Positions 1-5,936 of a stretch of 8,520 bases of DNA are shown piece by piece. Source of the stretch: Thermotogaceae bacterium. Lineage in GTDB: Bacteria > Thermotogota > Thermotogae > B21-G9 > HyVt-16. Both the position numbers and the translations under genes were made by a program. The notes beneath the pieces were generated by a model that worked only from the letters and a program-made list of their open reading frames with translations, searched no databases and was not told the DNA's origin. The DNA is taken from the NCBI GenBank assembly GCA_011043375.1, contig DQYP01000100.1, forward strand, positions 1 through 8,520. Direction: 5' to 3'. Positions within the stretch are counted from its first letter, which is position 1; each line of letters begins with the position of its first letter.

Positions 1-20
1 CCTGAATTTACTTTGCGGAA

Positions 21-105
21 CTTAGTGTGCACTTTGTGACCCTTTGTGGTTCGGCCATTTATTTACCACAAAGAAGCACAGAGACAAACACAAAGTAACA
101 CTAAG
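21..105. repeat. Imperfect CTTTGTG-type inverted repeat (REP-like hairpin)
   Basis: Three pairs of complementary arms are nested in order. CTTAGTGT (21-28) pairs with ACACTAAG (98-105), ACTTTGTG (31-38) with CACAAAGT (89-96), and CTTTGTGGT (42-50) with ACCACAAAG (65-73). The apical loop is 51-64, and an asymmetric bulge of about 15 nt (74-88) lies on the right side. A further CTTTGCGG at 11-18 extends the theme on the left. CTTTGTG/CTTTGCG-rich intergenic palindromes are, from general knowledge, dispersed in many Bacteroidota genomes. It lies just downstream of the receptor gene's stop codon, so it could also help end that transcript or protect its 3' end. No ORF or transposase is visible in it. 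Confidence 0.6.
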
Positions 106-133
106 ACTTTTGAGACAGCCTTAAGGCTTTCAT

Positions 134-2599
134 CTAAAACTTAGTCCGTATGCCAAATCCAATTGTTCGTGGTCTGCCCATTGCATAAATCGTACCCAAT
201 TCAGGGTCTTCATACCAGAATGCCTGCCTGATCCGATCATCCAGCAAGTTATCAACAAATATATATGCTTCTAACCATTTACGCTCAAAACCAACTCTCA
301 GGTTTATGGTGCTGTATGCAGGATTTTCATCAGGATCCACAAGTGCTGTGATAGATTTTCCGGTATAATTGTAATCAGCACGGGCAGAAAGAAATGAGTA
401 TTTTGAAACAGGAAATCTATATTGGCCAGCTACATTGAAGCCATATTCGGGAACAAACGGCAAATCAGCTCCTTTTTCTACTACATCAAATAACTCTTCA
501 CCGGTTTCCTCATCAAAACCTGCCGGTAGTTTAATCTCGACATCTGTTTTGGCAATAGTATAATTACCTCCTACAACAAATGATAAACCTTTTAATGGTA
601 ACCATGATATTTCTGCATCTACTCCTGTTGTGTGTGCTTTACCAACATTTTCTACAACATTTAATGAAGCAAGTGATCTGGTTATCATCTGCATATCTGT
701 CCATGAATTATAGAAAAATGCTGCATTTGCAATTACTTTTCCTTTAGCAAAAGCTGACTTTACACCTAATTCATAATTCCACAGTGATTCCGGGTCATAA
801 GAAGTAGGGGCTCCTTCAAACATGAACGCAAATAAATTCTGTCCACCACTTCTAAATCCTTTGGATGCAGATAAGTATGTAATCACGCTCTTGCCGGGCT
901 TATATGTTAAAACAAATTTGGGGTTTAAAACTGTGGCATCCCCTTTGTCTTCCACTTCTGTTGGTGGCATCCCGGTTTGTAAAACCGGAAATATACCATT
1001 GCTTAAACTGGTAAAATCACGTTTTTCATTAAACAAACGTATTCCTCCCAAAATATTTAGTTTAGGGGTAATATCATAACTTAGTTCACCAAATAAAGCC
1101 ATTTGCTGTACTTTCCGTGAGTATTCATTAACAAAAAGACCTTCAATACCCATGCCACCTAAGCCCATTGCATCAAGCAAAACATCTATGGTTTCCTGGG
1201 AAATTGCAGGATCAGAATCTCCAATATCCTGTCCGGTCATATCATAGTTTTTATAAAACACGCCTGTTGTCCACTTAAAACGGCTTTCGTTTGATGAAAC
1301 CAATCGTGCTTCGGCTGTAAAAACATTGTAATCTTCTTCATTATCTGTCCAAACACCATCAAATGGCCCTTCGCCTACCAAACCGAAAAGATAATCAACA
1401 GTTGGTATGATGAAACCTAAATCAACTGTCTGATCTTTTTTGTGGTGATAATAAGAACCAGTAACAGTTAAATCTGCAAATTTGAAATCATAAAAGGCAG
1501 AAAGATTATAAATTGAATAATCATCATTCAAGTTTTCTCTTACTGAAGTACTTTGCTCTAAATCATTATTAGCTGTAAATTCACCACCAATTTTTGAGCC
1601 GGAGTAAATAGCAGATGCTGTAAAGAAAAGTTTTTCCGTCGCGAGATATCTCAATCCAACACGTCCACCAAAAGTTTGATAGTTATTTACATTATCAACA
1701 CCAATACCAACATTATTAATATATCCATCGTCGTTTTGATAAAAACCGGTTGCGCGTACCGCAAGTTTGTTTTTTACCAATGGTATATTCGCCATACCAT
1801 TTATATTATAGTTCAAGCCACCGTTTGTTGTACTGGACAACTCAGGGTCAATCCTAAACTCAGGTTTATTTACATTGGGCTTATTCGTAATCATTTTTAT
1901 TGTTCCTGCCATCGACCCTTCACCGTACAAAGTTCCTTGTGGTCCACGCAAAACTTCAATACGTTCCATATCAAAAGATGAAATTGCCGGGTTCAACCCA
2001 AATTCAGTTACTGGAGCCTCATCAACATAATAACCAATAGTTGATGCCCAACCTGAAACCGGGGCTATTCCCCTTATTGAAACAGTGTTCTCAATAGGAT
2101 TTGGCGATTCTAATTTCACCCCCGGTATGGTATTTATATAGTCTCTTATGTCCGTCGCACCTATTTGCTCCAGTTGACGCCCTGATATGGCAGATATTGA
2201 CTGGGGAACATCCTGAATCCTTTCAGAACGTTTTGAAGCAGTTACTACAATTTCTCCTAAAGAAAGGTCTGTTTCCACCAGTTCGAATACTAAATCTATT
2301 GTTTTCCCGTCAACAACAGTTACCTTCCTGGTTTGTGATACGTAACCAAGAAAAGAAACCTCGAGAGTTTGCTCTCCAGCCGGAACATTATCAAGGGTAA
2401 ATGTTCCACTGTTATTAGTTACTGTACCTGTCTCTGTTCCGGTAATCAAAATATTTGCACCGGGGAGCGAAGTACCACCATCATCAGTAACAATTCCCTT
2501 TATTGTCCCTGTTTGGGCCATTAGAATTTGTGAACTAAATAAAAGTACCAAAATCATAACTCCCACTTTACTGAATTTAAAAAGTAGATTTTTTTTCAT
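134..2599 (-). CDS. TonB-dependent outer-membrane receptor with N-terminal carboxypeptidase-regulatory-like domain
   Basis: This is an outer-membrane beta-barrel transporter that imports a bound ligand using TonB/ExbBD energy. The 821-residue product starts with a signal peptide (basic MKKNLLFK, hydrophobic core about 13-27, cleavage near LMA-Q at 28/29). A carboxypeptidase-regulatory-like beta-sandwich follows (about 31-107, including GTIKGIVTDD and FTLDNVPAGEQ). A TonB-box-like EIVVTAS lies at 116-122. The plug spans about 123-240, with VPQSISAIS, the IRDYINTIPGV segment, and ERIEVLRGPQGTLYG near 212-226. The barrel runs to a C-terminal strand ending in Phe (RTIGFGIRTKF), as expected for BamA-dependent insertion. 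No SusD partner lies in the window and the protein is shorter than most SusC members, so it resembles a stand-alone receptor. The ligand is not readable from sequence. The regulator gene 49 bp upstream on the same strand and the divergent dipeptide epimerase make a peptide plausible (inference). Confidence 0.93.
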   Translation of the reverse strand: MKKNLLFKFSKVGVMILVLLFSSQILMAQTGTIKGIVTDDGGTSLPGANILITGTETGTVTNNSGTFTLDNVPAGEQTLEVSFLGYVSQTRKVTVVDGKTIDLVFELVETDLSLGEIVVTASKRSERIQDVPQSISAISGRQLEQIGATDIRDYINTIPGVKLESPNPIENTVSIRGIAPVSGWASTIGYYVDEAPVTEFGLNPAISSFDMERIEVLRGPQGTLYGEGSMAGTIKMITNKPNVNKPEFRIDPELSSTTNGGLNYNINGMANIPLVKNKLAVRATGFYQNDDGYINNVGIGVDNVNNYQTFGGRVGLRYLATEKLFFTASAIYSGSKIGGEFTANNDLEQSTSVRENLNDDYSIYNLSAFYDFKFADLTVTGSYYHHKKDQTVDLGFIIPTVDYLFGLVGEGPFDGVWTDNEEDYNVFTAEARLVSSNESRFKWTTGVFYKNYDMTGQDIGDSDPAISQETIDVLLDAMGLGGMGIEGLFVNEYSRKVQQMALFGELSYDITPKLNILGGIRLFNEKRDFTSLSNGIFPVLQTGMPPTEVEDKGDATVLNPKFVLTYKPGKSVITYLSASKGFRSGGQNLFAFMFEGAPTSYDPESLWNYELGVKSAFAKGKVIANAAFFYNSWTDMQMITRSLASLNVVENVGKAHTTGVDAEISWLPLKGLSFVVGGNYTIAKTDVEIKLPAGFDEETGEELFDVVEKGADLPFVPEYGFNVAGQYRFPVSKYSFLSARADYNYTGKSITALVDPDENPAYSTINLRVGFERKWLEAYIFVDNLLDDRIRQAFWYEDPELGTIYAMGRPRTIGFGIRTKF

Positions 2600-2628
2600 T
2601 TTTTAAATTTTTGAATTTGAATTTATTT

Positions 2629-2659
2629 GAAACCTATTATTGATTAATTTAATACCAAA
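2629..2659 (-). promoter_or_regulatory. Possible Bacteroidota-type promoter for the TonB-dependent receptor
   Basis: Read on the minus strand, TTTG (2659-2656) is followed after exactly 19 nt by TAGGTTTC (2636-2629). This matches the Bacteroidota pattern TTTG-N19-TAnnTTTG except at the last base. The upstream element overlaps the last codons of the regulator gene, and the downstream element lies about 30 nt before the receptor start at 2599. It would let the receptor be transcribed independently of, or more strongly than, the regulator. In such an AT-rich 49-bp gap a chance match is possible. Confidence 0.35.
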
Positions 2660-3479
2660 CATTTAAATCATCCATTTGCTGCTGTAATTCACATAATTGT
2701 TTTGCGGACTTTTCTCCGCCCATCTTTATAAATTCGTGAATAATAGAATTAGATACTGAAAAGGCACTTACAGCAGAACTATAAACAAATTCACCACAAA
2801 CCGCTGTTACTAATTTATGATCGGCAAACTCAAGCAGGGGTGATACCTCACTATCAGTTATGGCCACGGTTGTTACACCTTTAGCCTGTACTTTTTTTAA
2901 GGAATCGACTGTTAGCCGCATGCATTGGCCAAAGCTTATACCAATTACAACATCACCGGGCTTGCAGTGGCGGAGATAGTCAAACAGGAAAATATTTATA
3001 TTCATTATTTCCAGCACACCAGGATGATAAGTCCGAAGCTCCCCACCCAAAAAACCGGCGATTGAACGTGAAGTACTTTCAAACCCTATTATGTAGGTAC
3101 GTTTCGAATTATAAATTAAGCTGGCAACCTTTTCAATAGCCTCAGTTTTTATTTTAGCAACTGTTTCATTCAGCACCTCTATATCTTTTATTAAAGACTT
3201 TTTGATGATACCGGAATCACTGGCCGTATTTTCTAATGATTTAAGTACAATTTCATAAGGATTTTGCTTTTGCTTAAAACTTTTTTGTTTATCCTTTTTC
3301 AACTCATTATAACCACTATAACCTAAATCTTTTGATGCGCGAACAATGGTCGCTGCATTTACATCCAGTTTTTTTGCAAGATCTCCGGTAGTTGATATGG
3401 CAACATCATCCGGATTATCAATAATGTGTTTAATTACTCGTTGTCTTTTTTTTGGGAGAGAGGAAATATCCAATGTCAT
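2649..3479 (-). CDS. MurR/RpiR-family transcriptional regulator (HTH + SIS domain)
   Basis: This cytoplasmic DNA-binding regulator has 276 residues, the usual length for the family. Residues 1-75 form an RpiR-type helix-turn-helix (LPKKRQRVIKHII near 8-20, then TTGDLAKKLDVNAATIVRAS near 30-49 and LGYSGYNELK). Residues about 110-255 form a SIS fold: KVASLIYNSKRTYIIGFEST (117-136) and VVIGISFGQCMRL (177-189), followed by GVTTVAITDSEVSPL. Typical sugar-phosphate-binding SIS domains carry a Ser-Gly-x-Thr stretch after the second strand. Here it reads GISFGQCMRLTV, so the usual phosphate-binding residues seem absent and the effector may not be a sugar phosphate (inference). It lies upstream of the receptor on the same strand and diverges from the protease/epimerase genes, a natural position for a local regulator. 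Repeated TATGCAATATTT sites in the divergent region are its best candidate operators. Confidence 0.9.
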   Translation of the reverse strand: MTLDISSLPKKRQRVIKHIIDNPDDVAISTTGDLAKKLDVNAATIVRASKDLGYSGYNELKKDKQKSFKQKQNPYEIVLKSLENTASDSGIIKKSLIKDIEVLNETVAKIKTEAIEKVASLIYNSKRTYIIGFESTSRSIAGFLGGELRTYHPGVLEIMNINIFLFDYLRHCKPGDVVIGISFGQCMRLTVDSLKKVQAKGVTTVAITDSEVSPLLEFADHKLVTAVCGEFVYSSAVSAFSVSNSIIHEFIKMGGEKSAKQLCELQQQMDDLNVWY

Positions 3480-3586
3480 AATTTGTTATTTATTTCTTGT
3501 AAGTAATTGTATTAATGGTGCATATCTGTCTTCAGCAACAAAAAGCCCCCATCAATTACACGGCTAAATTAATCATTTATTTTAAT

Positions 3587-3626
3587 TATGCAATATTTAT
3601 TGCATATAATATAATATGCAATATTT
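3587..3626. promoter_or_regulatory. Candidate operator: palindrome plus direct repeat of TATGCAATATTT
   Basis: ATGCAATA (3588-3595) and TATTGCAT (3598-3605) form a perfect palindrome with a 2-bp spacer. The 12-mer TATGCAATATTT occurs at 3587-3598 and again, identical, at 3615-3626, a 28-bp displacement. A fourth partial core, TTGCAAT, lies at 3635-3641. The array sits immediately upstream of, and partly across, the expected -33 region of the plus-strand TACATTTG element. SIS-domain regulators of the RpiR family commonly bind inverted repeats in the divergent region next to their own gene, so this is the most likely binding site of the 2649-3479 product. AT-richness makes some repetition expected, but a repeated 12-mer plus a perfect 8+8 palindrome is more than I would expect by chance. 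Confidence 0.5.
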
Positions 3627-3629
3627 TAC

Positions 3630-3637
3630 TACATTTG
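3630..3637 (+). promoter_or_regulatory. Perfect TAnnTTTG (-7) element, plus-strand promoter
   Basis: TACATTTG matches the Bacteroidota -7 consensus TAnnTTTG at every fixed base. Transcription would begin around 3644, giving a leader of about 45 nt to the small frame at 3689 and about 140 nt to the protease start at 3786. No good TTTG is visible 19-21 nt upstream; that region is occupied by the TATGCAATATTT array, so the promoter may be weak or activator-dependent. It is the best candidate for driving the protease-epimerase-PLP enzyme unit. Confidence 0.45.
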
Positions 3638-3672
3638 CAATTTATTATAGTGTGCTCTATTTGGTAATTGAA

Positions 3673-3680
3673 AAGGAGGG
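3673..3680 (+). promoter_or_regulatory. Strong Shine-Dalgarno in front of a 24-codon frame
   Basis: AAGGAGGG lies 8 nt before an ATG at 3689, a textbook Shine-Dalgarno and spacing. The starts of the other genes in this window have only A/T-rich leaders, as is usual in Bacteroidota. The strength of this site supports real translation, now or formerly, of the short frame that follows. Confidence 0.55.
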
Positions 3681-3688
3681 GATTAAAT

Positions 3689-3763
3689 ATGAAAGATCAA
3701 CGAATTGAAAAATATGCGGAACTGCTTGTAAATAGAAATTTTAATAGTGGAATAAAAAGTTAA
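3689..3763 (+). pseudogene. 24-codon frame resembling the N-terminus of an M29 aminopeptidase (remnant or leader peptide)
   Basis: The frame encodes MKDQRIEKYAELLVN followed by RNFNSGIKS and a TAA. The first 15 residues strongly recall the start of M29-family (AmpS-type) metallo-aminopeptidases, which I remember as beginning MKDPR-EKLA-LLVN before a Lys/Gly-rich turn. After Asn15 the resemblance ends and the frame closes 9 codons later, so more than 350 residues of such an enzyme would be missing. The start has its own strong Shine-Dalgarno, and the frame lies 22 bp before the protease gene. Either a peptidase gene was deleted here, leaving its expression signals in front of the present operon, or the frame acts as a translated leader. 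An aminopeptidase would suit a dipeptide epimerase operon. The homology rests on recall of a short segment and is not certain. Confidence 0.45.
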
Positions 3764-3785
3764 ACAATATCTAAAAGTAATTATC

Positions 3786-4757
3786 ATGAAGAAATTTGCT
3801 CAAAATCACCCATTCTGGTTCTTTTATATTATAGCATTTGTGCTCTTTCAAGGAGGAATAGCACTGGGAGTTATGCTAATGCCAGACTTCATGGAAGTGT
3901 CAATGGCAAAAATGGAAGAATTAGGACTTAACCATGGCAATGTAATAATTACCATATTGCTAATGTTTGAGAATCCAATCTGGATACTCGGATTAATTAT
4001 TCCCGGTGCACCTGCAATTGCAGCCGTTATTGCAACAAAAGTAATAGGCAAACCAGGCGCAATGAAAGAACTTTTTTGCAAATTTAATCCTGTAGGAGAA
4101 GGAATAAGTGGGAAAGAAGCATTAAAACAATACGGCATTTTATTAGTGTATGCCATTTTAGTTATTTCAGCCGGTTTAGCCTATTCTTATTTTGTGTATG
4201 GTGAAAGCGGATTGCAAACAAGTTTGAATAACCTACGGGCAAATTCACCCCTTTTGATGGTGGGTATGTTTCTATTGGCAGTTTTTACCGAGGAAGGAGC
4301 CTTACTTGAAGAGCTGGGCTGGAGAGGATATGCGCTACCTATATTAATGAAACGATTGAAAACTCCACTAAACGCAGCCATTGTTCTTGGTATTGCATGG
4401 TCATTCTGGCATTTTGGGCGAAATGTTTTATCGTTGATTTTTGGGATGCCTTTTGGAGATTGGATATTAACCGAAATAAATTTTTTAACTTCTATAATAG
4501 CATCAACTATTGTAATTGTATATTTTGTTAACCGACTGGGAGGCAGTATTATTCCTGCTATTTTTCTTCATGGATTAGGAAATTACTGGTTTAATTATAT
4601 TTTCGACCCCGAAGTTCCTGTTTACTATTTAGGATTCGAATTTGATACCATTTTACGTGTACTGGGGGCAAGCATAATACTTATAATAGCAGGCAAGCAA
4701 CTTGGGTTGAGAGGTGAAAAATTACCCGACATTCAACTCGACATCAAATCAGAATAG
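3786..4757 (+). CDS. CPBP-family (CAAX/Abi-type) intramembrane glutamic endopeptidase
   Basis: This is a polytopic inner-membrane protein of 323 residues with roughly eight hydrophobic segments (about 10-30, 55-73, 74-88, 117-137, 155-168, 195-212, 232-250, 286-303). It shows the three CPBP motifs in order. EExxxR is at 175-180 (EELGWR). WxxxH is at 205-209 (WSFWH, where the family usually has FxxxH). HxxxN is at 262-266 (HGLGN). The Glu pair and the two His are the expected catalytic residues of a Rce1-like glutamic protease, so it looks intact. Substrates of bacterial CPBP proteins are mostly unknown; CAAX prenyl processing is not implied. It precedes the epimerase by 46 bp on the same strand with no clear terminator between, so cotranscription is likely. 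A role in processing or sensing peptides at the membrane would fit, but that is inference. The ATG at 3786 has no Shine-Dalgarno. Confidence 0.88.
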   Translation: MKKFAQNHPFWFFYIIAFVLFQGGIALGVMLMPDFMEVSMAKMEELGLNHGNVIITILLMFENPIWILGLIIPGAPAIAAVIATKVIGKPGAMKELFCKFNPVGEGISGKEALKQYGILLVYAILVISAGLAYSYFVYGESGLQTSLNNLRANSPLLMVGMFLLAVFTEEGALLEELGWRGYALPILMKRLKTPLNAAIVLGIAWSFWHFGRNVLSLIFGMPFGDWILTEINFLTSIIASTIVIVYFVNRLGGSIIPAIFLHGLGNYWFNYIFDPEVPVYYLGFEFDTILRVLGASIILIIAGKQLGLRGEKLPDIQLDIKSE

Positions 4758-4803
4758 ATAAAAAATACAATAGTGAATAAAATGATAAAATCATGTCTAT
4801 AGT

Positions 4804-5916
4804 ATGAGGAAAATAACAATCACCAAAATTGACATATATAATCTAAAAATTCCATTAGCAAAGCCATATTGGGTTTCGTATGCTTTATTCGAACATGCAA
4901 ATAATACTGTTATACGAATCCATACTAATACTGGTATTTATGGAATAGGAGAAGGTTGTCCCGGGACACGAGTCACAGGTGATACACAAGAAACAAATTT
5001 TGAAATGGCGAAGTTGTTGGCAAAAACTCTAATAGGTAAAAACCCTTTAGCCATTGAAGAGCGAATGCGTGATATTCACCTTCTTTTAGATTATAATACT
5101 ACCGTAAAAAGCGCTTTTGATATTGCACTATATGACTTATTAGCAAAACAGGCAGAACTTCCTCTTTATGCTTTACTTGGAGGTGAAAACCGCACATTAT
5201 ATACCGATTATACTATCGGAATTGATGAGCCTCAAGTAATGAAAAAAGAAGCACTGGAATATATCCAAAAAGGATACCCTGCATTAAAAGTAAAACTGGG
5301 AACAAATAAAAAAGATGATGTAGAGCGAATACGAATTATTAGAGAGGCAATTGGCGATGATATTCCAATTCGCATTGATGCCAATCAGGGATGGGATGTA
5401 AATACAGCCATACAAACCTTGAGAGAACTTGAAAAGTACGATATTCAGTATTGCGAAGAACCTGTTGCTTGTTGGGATAATAAAGGACTGAAAAGAGTAA
5501 GGGATAACAGCATTATTCCAATTATGGCAGACGAATCTGTACATGATCATCATGATGCTTTTAGATTGGCAGATATGGGAGCCTGCGATTTTTTTAATAT
5601 TAAACTTGCCAAATCAAGTGGTATTCATACTGCTTTAAAAATTAATGCTATTGGTGAGGGTGCCGGTATCAAATGTGTAGTAGGCTGTATGGACGAAACT
5701 CGTCTGTCTTTGACAGCTGCTGCTCACCTTGTTTCTGCCCGACCGAATATTGCTTTTGCTGACTTAGATTCTCATTTATTTTTATCTGAAGACCCGGTAG
5801 AAGGGGGGATGATTGAGAAAAATGGAACTATTACATTGCCTGACACACCTGGTCATGGAGCGGATATCCCGCAAGAAAAGTTGAATAATTATGAGTCGAT
5901 AACAATAACTGAATAA
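4804..5916 (+). CDS. Enolase-superfamily dipeptide epimerase (muconate-lactonizing-enzyme subgroup)
   Basis: This 370-residue cytoplasmic enzyme is expected to invert the alpha carbon of one residue in a dipeptide using Mg2+ and two lysines. The capping domain covers 1-130 and the TIM barrel the rest. Visible catalytic features are KVK (K162, K164), metal ligands D192 in RIDANQGW, E218 in CEEP and D243 in MADES, the opposite-face K267 in NIKLAK, and DLD (D320, D322), the motif that holds the substrate's ammonium group in dipeptide epimerases. By hand alignment to the Bacillus Ala-Glu epimerase, the 20s-loop arginine that contacts the Glu side chain is replaced (PYWVSYA, Ala27). L-Ala-D/L-Glu is therefore an unlikely substrate; small or hydrophobic dipeptides are more plausible. 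The EHANN/IRIH start resembles, from memory, a Cytophaga D-Ala-Ala epimerase. An N-substituted amino-acid racemase is an alternative. The next gene starts 20 bp after its stop, so the two are probably cotranscribed. Confidence 0.87.
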   Translation: MRKITITKIDIYNLKIPLAKPYWVSYALFEHANNTVIRIHTNTGIYGIGEGCPGTRVTGDTQETNFEMAKLLAKTLIGKNPLAIEERMRDIHLLLDYNTTVKSAFDIALYDLLAKQAELPLYALLGGENRTLYTDYTIGIDEPQVMKKEALEYIQKGYPALKVKLGTNKKDDVERIRIIREAIGDDIPIRIDANQGWDVNTAIQTLRELEKYDIQYCEEPVACWDNKGLKRVRDNSIIPIMADESVHDHHDAFRLADMGACDFFNIKLAKSSGIHTALKINAIGEGAGIKCVVGCMDETRLSLTAAAHLVSARPNIAFADLDSHLFLSEDPVEGGMIEKNGTITLPDTPGHGADIPQEKLNNYESITITE

Positions 5917-5936
5917 TAACTTTAATAAATAGAATT

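Larger units (their letters stand above)
3480..3785. other. Divergent intergenic region between the regulator and plus-strand genes
   Basis: These 306 bp separate the regulator start (3479) from the protease start (3786). The left part (3480-3580) shows nothing I can name: no perfect TAnnTTTG on the minus strand, so the regulator's own promoter is not identified. The centre (3584-3637) is very AT-rich and holds the repeated TGCAATA sites and a plus-strand TACATTTG. The right part (3671-3763) holds a strong Shine-Dalgarno and a 24-codon frame. The last 22 bases before the protease start are A/T-rich without a Shine-Dalgarno. Confidence 0.7.

Noticed and set aside
117..128. AGCCTTAAGGCT, a 12-bp perfect palindrome just after the receptor stop, as a terminator
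   Set aside because: With no loop it folds to only a 4-bp stem around TTAA and no T-run follows on the minus strand; too weak to call.
1..133. CRISPR array or insertion-sequence end
   Set aside because: The CTTTGTG units are arranged as inverted arms rather than evenly spaced direct repeats, and no transposase or spacers are present.
822..2400. Open frames antisense to the receptor gene (822-1079, 1676-1981, 2101-2400)
   Set aside because: They lie wholly inside a well-supported receptor gene, show no recognisable domain and have low-complexity or cysteine-rich composition typical of antisense frames.
134..2599. SusC-type glycan receptor interpretation
   Set aside because: No SusD gene is adjacent, no glycan enzymes are present, and the length and plug fit a stand-alone TonB-dependent receptor better.
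3346..3567. A 73-codon plus-strand frame crossing the regulator start
   Set aside because: Its first half is antisense to the helix-turn-helix coding region and its translation has no recognisable motif or ribosome binding site.
4782..4794. ATGAT-AAA-ATCAT hairpin between protease and epimerase genes as a terminator
   Set aside because: A 5-bp A/T-rich stem with a 3-nt loop and no T-run is expected by chance in this composition.
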